Program-made: the position numbers and the translations under genes | Notes under the pieces: generated by a model | Seen by the model: the letters and a program-made list of their open reading frames with translations, nothing else | Told to the model about the DNA's origin: nothing | The model's database searches: none | Shown here: positions 36,166-48,190 of the stretch, in pieces | How positions within the stretch are numbered: the stretch's first letter is position 1 | How the letters are laid out: the number at the start of each line of letters is the position of its first letter | Assembly: GCA_003427395.1 (NCBI GenBank) | Contig: BFEA01000034.1 | Location: forward strand, 746,274-810,273 | Length of the DNA: 64,000 nt | Direction: 5' to 3' | From: Chara braunii | Taxonomy: Eukaryota; Streptophyta; Charophyceae; Charales; Characeae

Positions 36166-36618
36166 TCATCCTACCGCCGACCTAAGATTGAACACGTACA
36201 CACTCGTCTCCATACACTCCTCAATCTTCTTGGATAACGACTGTTTTGCAGATGATTCTTGATCAGAGGCATTGCTTGAGGTGTTGCATGCCTCTCTCTC
36301 TAAAAAGTGGTCTGGGGTACTCCTCCTCCTCGCCCGAGCACAAGACTCGGATCGCAGAAGTCGGGCCATCTCGGCCGAATCGGCAAAGTACCCCCCCCGT
36401 AGAACGGTGCACTCTAAGTCGACGACACGGCCGACTCCTAAAGCAACGAACCCCCGCCCCAGATGCTTCCCGAAGAAAGAGAATGTGTTCACCACAAGTA
36501 GATTTTCAGTTCTTCCCTTCGTCTCTCGCCTAAGGTAACTCGAACGAAAATAGTTAGGAAAGACAGAGATTGAGAAACATTTAGACAGATAAAAGTCATT
36601 CAGGAAAACGATGGTCAA
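36166..36618 (-). other. 150-codon open frame inside LTR B (3' copy)
   Basis: The frame begins MTIVFLNDFYL and ends FNLRSAVG. The frame at 57809-58261 in the other minus LTR has exactly the same length, with about 125 of 150 residues identical. No known domain is recognised. In the stretch I compared base by base, changes that alter the protein outnumber silent ones about two to one, as expected without selection. I treat it as an open frame of unknown meaning, not a proven gene. Confidence 0.3.
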
Positions 36619-37359
36619 TCTTTTAGAAAAAGGTTACGTTCGTTAGACCTTATCCGCTTTATTTGATTTGAATTCGTTTTACGATGCGCGTAAAAAAAAC
36701 TTGACATTTTTCAAAACAACCAACCCTTCTTAGCATGCAGGCAGGTGAGAAGTCAAAGAAAACACTTCTTTTCCATTTCCTCAAATACTCATAATCAATC
36801 TCCTTTGCAAGCATCCTTCTACCTACCCGCACAACACGCAGAGACAACAAGTTCAAAATAAAAAACTAGTGCGATCCCATGCCCAAGTCAGACCTTTCTA
36901 TTCACATGCAAGATACGCACGACTTTCCTGCACCTTTTCAACGAACATTCAATGAACAGGGTCAAGCAAAGTGTGGGTTCACACATGTGTGAAGTGTGAA
37001 GGGAAATCTGAGTCAATCAACTGACCGACCTTGAGTGAAGTTCAACGGCACACTGAAGAAAACCGTATAGAATAACGCTCCCTTGACGGAAAGGTCGTTG
37101 CACCCAGTCGTCAGCAAAGTGATCGACACTACTCCTTTGTGACGACCGCTTGTCGGAGTACCCTCTCAGCACACAATCTCTTTTCAATAATCTGGCGGTG
37201 TTATCTCCTTACCGTCACTTGCCTCCAAAGTTACAACGTCCCTGCGGCGTCACGCTTACGCCACTTCAAAATGCAACACCACTTTGACGCACCTTCTCTG
37301 TGTCAACGCTCCACCTCCACTTAGTGCAAATTTACTGTCGTTACTGCCGTAAGAACAGT

Positions 37360-37800
37360 ACCACCTTCGACAAAAACCCGGCAGCGCTTCCACACTACCG
37401 CCAAAAAAACAAAACCGCCACCGCAAAAAACCGTCAGCGCTTCCGCACCACCGTTACAAAAACCGGAACCGTCGCCTCAAAAATCCGGCAGCGCTTCCAC
37501 ACCATCGTTGAAAAAAACAGAACCGCCGCCGCAAAAATCCGGCAACGCTTCCGCACCACCGTCGAAAAAACCAAAACCGCCGCCGCAAAAATCCGGCAGC
37601 GTTTCCACACCACCGTCGAAAAAATCCGAACCGCTGCCACAAAAATCCGACAGCGCTTCCGCAACACCGTCGAAAAAAACAGAACCGCCGCCACAAAAAT
37701 CTGGCAGCGCTTCCGCACCATCGCCGTTAAAACCAGAACCGCCGCTACAAAAATCCGACAGCGTTTCCGCACCACCGCCGTTAAACCCGGAGTCGCCGTT
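37360..37800 (-). repeat. 54-bp minisatellite in LTR B (3' copy)
   Basis: About eight copies of a 54-bp unit containing CCGCAAAAATCCGGCAGCG and CACCGTCGAAAAAA. Because 54 is divisible by three, all frames can stay open, giving 18-residue peptide repeats (PPPQKSGNASAPPSKKPK) on both strands. The 279-codon plus frame at 37300-38139 arises from this and is not a gene. Confidence 0.9.
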
Positions 37801-38252
37801 GGCCGCCGCTGTAAAATTTTGGCAGCACTTCCCCACTATAAATTGGTAAAATTTGGGCCCCAGGCCCAAATTTCACAGCGCCATCTTGCCGTAGTCCTGC
37901 AGCGCCCCTGGGTCAGCCCCGTGGGACCAACATCAGCCAGAGGGGAAGGGAGCAGAGGGCTCCCTGCCTTGGCTATGGCTATCCACCTCGCGCTCCTCTG
38001 CAGATCTCCAGCCTCTCCTCAAGTTGCCTCAGGTAGCACCTCCAGCAGCCAGCAACACTCAAGTATGCTCGTCACACACTGGCATTACGAGTGCATTGTG
38101 TGGCAGCTGGAGGGCAGCTGCCTGTTTTATAGTGGATGAGGAGAATGGACGTCACTTCTGCCCCCAGGCAAAATCGGGGGCTCACTGTGAGCCCTTGATC
38201 TGACCAAGATCCAGGGTTCACTGTGGCCGCACCACAGTCACAGCCCTAGTGT

Positions 38253-39213
38253 GGGGCAGTTTTTTTAACTGCCCCATTTTATTTTTTCTTTTCTTTTTCC
38301 CAGCTATCTTGGAATCTCACGAAATAGCTGGGTTCCTGCCATTTCCAAAACTATTTTTTTTTTTTTTCTTCTAATAAGGGGTTGGAGAGATACGACCCCT
38401 TACAGTTCGATGTACCTGGACCCTTTTCCCAGGGCAGATACATCGAGGAAAAGGCTGCACTTGACCTTTTTCTTTTTATGACCCCTCAATTTCCAGGCTC
38501 GGTTAAAAAACGGGAGCCTGACAGTTACCTCTAGAGGTAGCACTACGTGAGGACAAGTGTCCTCACGAAAAGTAAAGAAAAAGAAAAAATAATAAAGAAG
38601 AAAAGAAAAAAAATATAAATAAAGAAAACTTTAACCACCTCAATTGCAATGCTCCTGACCGTGATTTGAGCCAGGAGCATGCAGTTGTTTGTCAACTGCC
38701 TGTCCCTTTCCTCTGCTGCCCTTCCCTGAAAACGGGAAGTACAGTTGTCAGGTTAGGAGAGGTAGGGAAAGAACTCGTGAAAATTCACGAGTTCAAATCC
38801 TGACAGGCTCAGAGCGGGGTGCAAAAAGTACCCCGACTTTGATGATTTTTAGAAAACTATTCGCTTAATAAAACAATCTGAAACAATTCATGCGCATGGC
38901 CTAGGTGCCTGACGACCTACAGAAAAAATTGCAAGGCCTACAAAAGTGTTTAATGTCACCAGAAAAATATTGACGCAAACTGAAAAATACGGATTTTCAA
39001 AACAAATCAGATCTTGTTTTCTCTTTTTTCTTTTTCTTTTCTTTTCTTTTTCTTCTTACCCCCCTGACAACGGGAAGGCAGCTGGCAGGTCGGATGGAGT
39101 AGGTCCTCCTCTCTCTCATCGTCCCATTTCTCTCTATCTCTCTCCAACTCCTTCAACTTTCCCTTTTCTCTCGTGCGTGTGATATGAGCCGCGAGATCTT
39201 AGATCTCGCGGCT
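38253..39213. repeat. Cluster of short perfect palindromes in LTR B
   Basis: Four hairpin-forming sites: GGGGCAGTT...AACTGCCCC (38253-38275), GTGAGGACA.TGTCCTCAC near 38549-38568, GAACTCGTGAA..TTCACGAGTTC near 38771-38794, and AGCCGCGAGATCT.AGATCTCGCGGCT (39187-39213). They recur in the 5' LTR: an altered version near 59911-59943, a doubled version near 60212-60252, then 60457-60480 and 60876-60902. Confidence 0.75.
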
Positions 39214-40101
39214 ACAAAAATCTGTGCTACCATGAGGTGGGAGCTATCGTACTCCCACACAGTCTAAAGAGACTGTTTTCTTCAACAGCAGAGGCATTGT
39301 TTGCCTCGTGCAGGATCTGGAGTGGTGGCCGTTGCTTCAGCAACGACACCTATCTCTCCGCGATTTTATTTATTTATTTATTTATTTTTATTTTTATTTT
39401 TTTGAAGGAATTTCATTGGCATAAGCCAGCGACCACTATAGACTGCGCCAGCCTAGCTGGCATTCCCCCCTACCCCACCGATTTACAGACCCAGGTTCTA
39501 TTCCCTTAGGGGAATCGAAAAAATTCTAGGTCGTTTTCTTGATTTATGGGTGTCATCCTTGCGAAGGGGCCATGTTGCAGCCACGCGGCCGTTCCCGGCC
39601 GTTAGATTTGATGATCTTGCGGCCAAGAATGGCCGTGCTTCATGCCGTTGCAGTGGGCAGGTCCAAAAGGAGCTAGGCCAGTGGCAATCCAACCTTCTGA
39701 GGCCTTGCAGACTTTGCCTGCCTGAGGCTTCGCTTGCTGGCCCTGCCCCGCCAGTTACCTGCGTGACCACGACTTGGTTGGCCACCTAGCCAGGTAGCCC
39801 TCGGCATCGGCCTGCGGGCCCCCCCCTTGACTCAAGGTCAACCCCCGCGGTTCAGGAAAACCTTCCTATTCCCCTACGCCGCGACTATATATCCGGCGCA
39901 TCCCTCTTTTTAGCCTACTTAGGCCCTGAATCGCACAGCTTAGCAGCCTCGCTGTCGGGGCAAAAACCCTGACCAGGATATCTGTCCGGTGTTTTCAAAT
40001 GTCGGACGATGTACGACTTAGTAAATGGTTGTCTGGGCTTCATAACTTGATGAGATGGGTTATCTGTCGAAAGTTTATTCAGATCTGATCTATGACTGAC
40101 A

Positions 40102-40124
40102 GACTAACGTTTCGGACGTTAGTC
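40102..40124. repeat. Perfect hairpin near LTR B start
   Basis: GACTAACGT, loop TTCGG, ACGTTAGTC. The same hairpin is at 45505-45527 in the 3' LTR of B-2. Confidence 0.85.
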
Positions 40125-42067
40125 CGAACGTGTGTGGCGTCCATAAGAACCGGACGTAACAGGCAAGGTTTCGCTTGTCGCATGCCGTAGGGGCGCGCAG
40201 AGAAAGGAACAATTAAATTAAACCTATCCTAACAGCCGCGCGATTTAAAGCCTAAGTAGGTTGAAAAGGGGTCGCCGCGACAGAGGTTGGGACTACGGCG
40301 AATAGGAAATAGGAAGATTTTATATTATTTTTTGGGTTCTGAAGTTCTTATTTTTTTGGGTCCTCGGGCTATCGCACCGAGGACGCACTGAGGACCGGAG
40401 GGGATGGTGTTGTGACTTGCTGAGTGGGGCGGTTGTTGAGGCTATGGGCCGCCGGCAAACCAGCCAGCCATGGAGGCAGGCAGGCAGGTAAGGCCTGCAA
40501 GGCCGCAAACAGTATAGGTCTACCGGACCACGGGCAGGCACGGCTGCAGGGCCGCAGGCAGGCAGGGCCTGCCAAGCCATAGGCCGGCATGATGGCTGGG
40601 CAGAGCTCTTCTTATAGAAGAGAAACTCCAATTACTTTCGTAATAGGAGCTAGCCTAGTAGGTTACGCATTCGCCTGTCACCTTGCAGATTTGGGCAACG
40701 AAACTAGATTGCTCCTACTGGCGCTAGCTCCTTTTGGGAGCTGGCCGCCAGGCATTTGGGCGGTCGATCCCGGCCGTGCGATCGTGAGATCACGCGGCTG
40801 AGATCTGCTGCGCCCAGATCAGTGATGCTGTCAGTGAGGAAGTGCTGCCGGGGTTTTTGGCACGGCGGCGGCAACATTCTTCAGTGAGACCATGCTGCCA
40901 GATTTGACGGCAGCATCAATATTTTCATTGGGGTTTTGCTACCGGCATGTCGGCAGCACTACTGTGAGGGAAGATGTTGGGGGTCCTCTGCGTCACAACA
41001 GAGGCAATTTTTTGTGTGTGATCAGGAGGTAGTGTTGTGGGGCAGCCATGGTACCGTTTTTGACAATGCAACGAACAATGGTCCGCTGTTATTTTTGTGG
41101 TACGCAGTGGTTATGGTGAATTTCGGTGTGGCCTGGAGGATGGACTGGCAGTGGTACACATTTGGGATTGTGCGGCAGTGGTGTGTGGACCGACACTATG
41201 AAAAGAGTGCGGAATAAGTGCACGCATCAGTGACTTTTGGGGCTCGCGGCACCTGCGGGTTTCACCAGGGGCCACCTTTATTTTTTTGCGGCACTCGGTG
41301 CAAGCGAGATTTGAGTTTGGGACCGTAAGGTGCTTTGGCGGTAACATGGGACCATTTTGGAACCAGGTGGGACTGATTTTGAAGTTGAGACTGACACATG
41401 GTGTGACTATTGCAAGCGGACGTGGTGATTGGAGATGGTGTGGGTCTGCGAGTTGGGACTATGTTGGGGCAGCCTGGGACATTAAGGCCACGTGAAAACT
41501 CGTTTGTGGGAACACCCTCCTGGAGGCCTATCTCGCTTGAGTTGTGTGGTCTAGCCTCTGCTCACTGGAGCACTTGGTGGAGGGCGCGGACCGTTAATTA
41601 GGAGAAACGCCACAACTTATGAGCTGTGTGCCGCATATTTTTCTACGGCGGTCATTTTCCTTTGATTGATATATAACCTGACTTTCTTGAGTGAGTCGGA
41701 CCAAGCTTCACTCAAGGTCTGCTGAATGATTCAGATATCCCTCCACACCTGTGTCAACCCACACTTTGCTTGACCCTGTTCGTTTGAACGTTCCAAAGAA
41801 AGGTAGAGAAAGTTGTGTGAGTCATGCATGTGAATGAGAAGGTCTGACGTGAGTCTGGGATTGTACTGTTTTCTTTTGAATTTGTTTTCTATGCATGTTG
41901 TGCAGGTAGGTAAAAGTGCAAAGGAGATTGATTGTGCCTGTTGAAGGCAAGGGAAGAGAATTGTCTCTTCGTTACTTCTTACTCGCCCGCCCGTCGGAAA
42001 TGTTTCAATGTTTTGAATAACTTCAATTATGTGTGAACCATAAAATGAATTAAGTTGAAATAAAGCA

Positions 42068-42792
42068 NNNNNNNNNNNNNNNNNNNNNNNNNNNNNNNNN
42101 NNNNNNNNNNNNNNNNNNNNNNNNNNNNNNNNNNNNNNNNNNNNNNNNNNNNNNNNNNNNNNNNNNNNNNNNNNNNNNNNNNNNNNNNNNNNNNNNNNNN
42201 NNNNNNNNNNNNNNNNNNNNNNNNNNNNNNNNNNNNNNNNNNNNNNNNNNNNNNNNNNNNNNNNNNNNNNNNNNNNNNNNNNNNNNNNNNNNNNNNNNNN
42301 NNNNNNNNNNNNNNNNNNNNNNNNNNNNNNNNNNNNNNNNNNNNNNNNNNNNNNNNNNNNNNNNNNNNNNNNNNNNNNNNNNNNNNNNNNNNNNNNNNNN
42401 NNNNNNNNNNNNNNNNNNNNNNNNNNNNNNNNNNNNNNNNNNNNNNNNNNNNNNNNNNNNNNNNNNNNNNNNNNNNNNNNNNNNNNNNNNNNNNNNNNNN
42501 NNNNNNNNNNNNNNNNNNNNNNNNNNNNNNNNNNNNNNNNNNNNNNNNNNNNNNNNNNNNNNNNNNNNNNNNNNNNNNNNNNNNNNNNNNNNNNNNNNNN
42601 NNNNNNNNNNNNNNNNNNNNNNNNNNNNNNNNNNNNNNNNNNNNNNNNNNNNNNNNNNNNNNNNNNNNNNNNNNNNNNNNNNNNNNNNNNNNNNNNNNNN
42701 NNNNNNNNNNNNNNNNNNNNNNNNNNNNNNNNNNNNNNNNNNNNNNNNNNNNNNNNNNNNNNNNNNNNNNNNNNNNNNNNNNNNNNNNNNNN
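42068..42792. other. Assembly gap (725 N)
   Basis: Flanks align with 49436 and 50104 in the 3' LTR of the same element, so the missing text should resemble 49437-50103 (about 667 bp). Confidence 0.99.
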
Positions 42793-43568
42793 ATGATCTG
42801 CATGACAACGGTGGAATTTACTTGTAGAAGTAATTCCTGGCAGGGTTTAATAAGTGTCAACAGACCCAACCGTAAGTTAAAGGTTGGACTGTCCTTTTTA
42901 ATCTTTCGTCAGTATCGAGCCTCCGCCTTGGAAACGGCGGAATAATAATATCTCCAGTCATATAGGCCGGGAAGAATAACTTTGGCAAATCATCTCGTCA
43001 AGTTAAAATCCAATCTTGTGTGATCTTATATAAAGTATATTGATTTTATTTATTTATCTTGTGGTCAGAGAATTATAAAGGAACTAGGATAATATTGTGG
43101 GTTTCGCCTTTGGTTGAGACCGTCCTAGTCGACCGACGTCTGTCCGTACCTAGGAGATCAGCGCCCTTGGGGACGGACAACGTTCGGGTCCACTCGGCGT
43201 TAACCAAGCGTACGTATACTCCAGCAAGCGAGTAAACGCCTTCGGCTGACCTACCTCTGCAATTGCATGTAAAAGCTTTCGCACGTGGGTCAGTAACTCG
43301 ATAGGGATACGCCCCTAAGGGTGGTGACAGGTCGTCAAGGAAGGTAAGATGTGCCTCGCGAGAACCTATCCTGTCGTAGGGGACCGCGAGATGTACAACT
43401 GGTGCACCCGGCTAGAGCGGCGAAAGGACAATGCAACCGCGTCCGTCTCGGCGGTTTGCGAGACTATTTATGCATCGTTCTAAGTTGTCTCTGGTTTTGT
43501 TGTGTTTTAACTCCTGCGTGACGTAGCCGGGGGGGCCCTCGCTCACGCGGGGGCCGATGCGCACGACA

Positions 43569-45355
43569 GGTGGCGCCGTTGCGGGGGATAACGACAAACT
43601 ACCGTTGTCCCTAGCGGAACGACACTCGGGTATTTTATTTTGTAATGTATCAATTGATCTTATCCTGAATTTTTAAAATTTAATTATTATATCATCATTG
43701 ATTGGTTTGTTATTATTTTATCTCTATGGGTTATATATTGATTTTATTCTGAGAATTATTCAGGTTATTTTTGAACGATCCAGTTGAGTTTAAATTCTTA
43801 ATATCGTGATATTAATTGAGTCATTTTTTTGATATTTATGAATATTATCTCTAAATTCTGAGTTATCGTTATGATGTTCAGGTGTCATATTTTAAATGTA
43901 TATTTTATCATGAATTTGGAAGTATTGTTATCTATTGCATCTATTGTCGACCAAACGTTGGCTTCCTTTTTATATTGTTCTGCAGATCTATTTAGTCATT
44001 GTATTTGATGTTGAAATGATGTATATTTCGATTGATCAGTTTACCCGGACTCTCATTCATTTTGAGATTATCCGTTTTAGTGATGCACTTCTATGGTTGA
44101 GGGCATCAGAACTACTGTTGAATATTATTTAGCTTGGATCATTATGACATTTCATTTGAAAGTATTTGTGGTAAGTTGTATTATTGTTTTTGAATATTTT
44201 TTGAAGTAAGTCTTGAAGGCGTTATTATGTCATGACAAATTTCTGATGGATTTGTGAGCTCTGTAGATAATGGTGAGGCCTGCGCCGGAGTTATGCTCCT
44301 GGTCCATAGCGGGATGTTGTCTTCCGAATCCTGAGTGGTTTAAGGAAGGAAGGCTACACTATCATCGAAAGGGAGGAAGGTGTTGAAATCCTGTTAGAAT
44401 GTTGTATGTAAGGGTACGTGACTATTGTTTGCCATGGGGGAGGAGTGACTACCTAACCTCGTGCCAGACGTGGTCATCGTACCTCCATGGCCGGGGCCTA
44501 GTCAACCTCGATCGTATGGGGTGGGGCAGTTTTACTCTACATGAAGGGTACTAATGGGGTTGAAGGCACTGGAATCGGAGGGAAGGTGGTGAGGCTCAAA
44601 TCTTAAGCAGAGCTTGATGTCGAGATGTTATCCTCATAAGGATTACACCACTCCTCGACGCATATCACAAAAGTTCAGAAACATTGGACATGATAGCTAT
44701 ATGAGCTGTTTTCTCTTTGAAGTTGAAATAAGAACAAAACTTGGGCGAGGACTTTTGAATGAATGGTTGCTCTCTGAGTGGTTCGTTCAGACTTGTCTGG
44801 ACAACTTCCGACAGGTTGATCTATCAGCCTGAAGGTTGTCAATTTTAGGCTTACCAGGGGCGGAATCTGGTAACCATTTAGAGAGACAAAATTGTTGGCC
44901 GCCAGTGGGATGATGCTAGGACCATTATGAGAAAGGTCCTCTGTATTTTTATCTTCCAGGGGCTGAATATGGGTCCAAGTTTTGATTTTTAGGCTTGCCA
45001 GGGGCGGAATCTGATACTATTCCGATTGATGAGTAGAAAACTATTAAGTTTTAGGCTTCTGGAGGCTGAATCCAATTTTATTGTGTTCATATTTATGCTT
45101 TTGGAGGCTGAATGTAGTTTTGTTGTACTTATGTTAATGTTGCTGGCGTCAAATCCAGTATTGTTGATGTGCTATATTTTGGCTTCTGGAGGCCGAATCC
45201 AGGTTGTTGGTAAAAGTTCCGGCTTGTTCTTGACAAATGTTTTAGGTTGTTGTGTATTGTAATTGTTATTTTTACATGGAAATTTCATAAGAATCCTGAC
45301 TTTTTATTTTTTATGGTGAACGACGGGGTCGTCATTCAATGGGGCCCAGGAATGC
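43569..45355 (+). mobile_element. Internal region of B-2, 1.8 kb, non-coding
   Basis: AT-rich, with no gag or pol. About 44420-44560 is a diverged match to the reverse complement of about 54980-55090 in B-1 (GAGTGACTACCT..., TACTCTACATG), which shows kinship. A motif like GGCTTCTGGAGGCTGAATCCA recurs about five times between 44850 and 45210. It ends in the purine-rich AATGGGGCCCAGGAATGC just before the 3' LTR, the probable polypurine primer region. Confidence 0.75.
43571..43588 (+). other. Primer-binding site, tRNA-Asp type (B-2)
   Basis: TGGCGCCGTTGCGGGGGA is complementary to the tRNA-Asp 3' end with one mismatch, two bases after the LTR end at 43568. Confidence 0.92.
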
Positions 45356-46213
45356 TGTCGGGGCAGAAACCCTGACAAGGGTATCTGCCCGGTGTTTTTA
45401 AAGGTCGGACGATGTCCGACTTAGTAAATGGTTGTTCGGGCTTCATAACTCGATGAGATGGGTTATCTGTCGAAAGTTTATTCAAATCCGACCTATGACT
45501 GACAGACTAACGTTTCGGACGTTAGTCCGAACGCATGTGGCATCCATAAGAAGCGGACGTGACAGGCAAGGTTTCGCTTGTCGCATGCCGTAGGGGCGAG
45601 CAGAGAAAGGAACAATTAAATTAAACTTATCATAACAGCCGCGCGATTCAGAGCCTAAGTAGGTTGAAAAGGGGTCGCCGCGACGGAGGTTGGGACTGCG
45701 GCGCAGAGGAAATAGGAAGATTTTATTTTATTTTTTTGGGTCCTGAAGTTCGTATTTTTTTTGGGTCCTTGGGCTATCGCATCGAGGACGCACCGAGGAC
45801 CGGAGGGGATGGTGTTGTGACTTGCTGAGTGGGGCGGCTGCTGAGGCTATGGGCCGCCGGCAAACCAGCCAACCATGGAGGCAGGCAGGCAGGCAACGCC
45901 TGCAAGGCCACAGACAGTATGGGCCTACCGGACCACGGGTAGGCACGGCTGCAGGGCCGTAGGCAGGCAGGGTCTGCCAAGCCATAGGCAGGAGTTAGCC
46001 TAGTAGGTTACGCATTGGCCTGTTACCCTGCAGATTTGGGCAACGAAACCAGATTGTGCCTACTGGCGCCAACTCCTTTTGGGAGCTGGTCGTCGGGCAT
46101 TTGGGCGGTCGATCCCGGCCGTGCGATCGTGAGATCACGCGTCTGAGATCTGCCGCGCCCAGATTAAAGTGACCCTGCGCAAAGATGACACACATCAATC
46201 GAGACACGACCAA

Positions 46214-46319
46214 TTTTTTTTATTTTTTTTTATCCTGGGTGGGATCGAACTTGGGTCTGTAATTCAACAGATCATGTGGGGGGGCACACGATGTGACCAC
46301 TGATGTGGCCGTTAGATCC
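46214..46319 (-). mobile_element. tRNA-derived SINE candidate
   Basis: On the minus strand a tRNA-like head (A-box-like GGCCACATCAGTGG, B box AGTTCGATCCC at 46251-46241) is followed at once by an A-rich tail (46231-46214). Head, B box and tail are the right order for a SINE, but the cloverleaf is imperfect and no target duplication is clear. Confidence 0.45.
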
Positions 46320-47929
46320 CCCTTCGTTTCTTTTCTCTGCTTAGGGTCGGGGTTCAACTAGCAAAGGGATAGGGCCGAGCGCCTGAATCTGGATGTGTTT
46401 TATGCAGAAGTGCAGAAAAAAAGTTCAATCTTGATTTCGTGCACGTCCATGTAAGACTGTCAAGGTTCAGACATTCGGTTCGATCCCCTTTGACTGGGGG
46501 ACCATGCCCCTCGGGGTTGGCTGCTCGTGGCTGAAAAGCCACGAGATATGAGGTGGCCGTTGGCTGAGGCGAAAGAAAAAAAGAAGAAAAAAAAAGAAGA
46601 AAAAAAAAGAAGAAAAAAAAAAAAAGGGAACCTAAAACTGAGGCGCCACTTGGCGCCTTTCGAACTGCCTAGGGCACTTTAGCCACAGTGCACCTGGTAG
46701 TCACCCATGGAAACGGGTGATCGTTTTCTGCAAAGTGGTGAGTTGATCCTTTTCTGATTTTTTAAAAAATATTCATTAGATTTCCCTCTTTTAGATTCTT
46801 TTTAAAATTTTAAAATTTTTTCAGATTCTTTATTCTCTCTCTGAGGCAAAAACGAACGGGCAGCCCTTTTGGTATGGGGTAAGCACAATCAAATGGACTT
46901 GCCCCTAAAACAGGGAACTGTCCATTTCGACTGTGTGTGTGTGTGGGAGCCAATGTCTGCCTGCGCCCGTTCGTTGAGGAAAACGGGCAGCAGGACTCTT
47001 AGCCTTGGAACCTGGCACCGACGGCATCCAGGTTCAGGCGCGAGCTGGGCAGGGGGATGAAAACCCCTGCTGAGCTTGACTCTAGTTTAGTCTGTCAAAT
47101 GACTAAGGGGTGGCTGCTCGTTTTGAAAACAAGCTGCCCCCTGCACAAAAAAACGAGAGGGGGGAATAAAAGAAAAAAAAAGGGAGAAAGAAGAAAATAA
47201 AGGATTGAGGGGAAGAGGAAGGGAAACGACCGTGTATGTGGCTGTGACCGTGAGGTAAGTACAAACAGAAAAAAAAAGGGGGAAAAGTTGCGCACCTGGC
47301 TGTGGGTGCAGCACAGGTGCGCACAGCAAAGGTGCGTACCTTGTGGGAATGGGCGGGCAGATGCCTGTTCCAGATGAACAGGCTCCTGCATCTGGCCGGA
47401 ATCAGCCAATTTAAGGCTAAATCCGGCCAGAATGACAGGCCAGGTTGAATACCTGAGCCTGAGACTTGACTTTTTCAAGTCTAAGATCGAAATCTGGCCC
47501 TTGATCATGAGCCATATCAAGGGCTGGCCTCAAATCCGAGTTTGGCAGAGGCAGAGTGGCTGCCTCAGCCACTTCTCTGGTTATAAAAGCAGCCTCCAAC
47601 CCCAGCAGCCAAGCATTCTTGGCAGCAATGTTGGGCTCTCACTTGTGAGATTGCTGGCTGGCTGCAGAGAAGTGAGGCGGAGCGGAGCTGCTGGCGGCAA
47701 GGGGAGGTTTGTAGGAAGGAGGAAGAGGTTGCTGGAGGTGGCCATAGCTATGGAGTACAGCCATGGCCGCCATCTCAGCAAGGAGGAAGGAAGGAGCGCC
47801 GGAGGACTGCAAGGTGCGCGGGGTGGAGGCTGCCATAGCCACCACCTTGGTGATGGCGATGTGTGAGGGAGATGCTGCGTGGATTTTCGACGGCGGCAAC
47901 CATCTTTGAGCAGCATGACGTCGGCGGAT

Positions 47930-48190
47930 GTTTTTGTAACGCAGGGGAGGTGCTGCCCAGAGTTTTGCAGCGACAACGGCTTGTTCTTCTGCGGTGACGC
48001 GGAAGCGCTGCCGTTTTTTTTGCGGTGGCGGCAGTGCATTCTAGGTAGTGACGCGGGAGCGCTGCCGAAATTTTGCGGCGGCGGCACCAGGCTTGACGGC
48101 GGTGGTGCGGAAGCGCTGTCGAGATTTTACGGCAACATCGCTGGTTTTAACGGCAGTGGTGCGAAACCGCTGCCGGTTTTGCACAGCGAC
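47930..48190 (+). repeat. Diverged 54-bp minisatellite in 3' LTR of B-2
   Basis: Reverse-complement relative of the arrays at 37360 and 59000 (GCGGAAGCGCTGCCG...TTTTGCGGCGGCGGC), with fewer and less regular copies. Confidence 0.8.

Larger units (their letters stand above)
35431..39952 (-). repeat. LTR of B-1, 3' copy, first part
   Basis: Starts TGTTGAGCGCATCGG right after the flank CTCGC and aligns along its length with 57046 to about 61617. There is no primer site below 35431, which makes this the 3' LTR. It contains a 150-codon frame (36166-36618 minus), the 54-bp minisatellite and a cluster of perfect palindromes. It continues at 50879 after the nested element. Confidence 0.85.
39953..43568 (+). 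repeat. 5' LTR of B-2, with deletion and gap
   Basis: From TGTCGGGGCAAAAACCC to GCGCACGACA. Compared with the 3' LTR it lacks about 2 kb (equivalent of 46167-48187; junction near 40822) and contains a 725-N gap. Confidence 0.85.

Noticed and set aside
37300-38139. 279-codon plus-strand frame
   Set aside because: Its length comes from the 54-bp minisatellite (a multiple of three), which is open in several frames on both strands; no domain outside the repeat.
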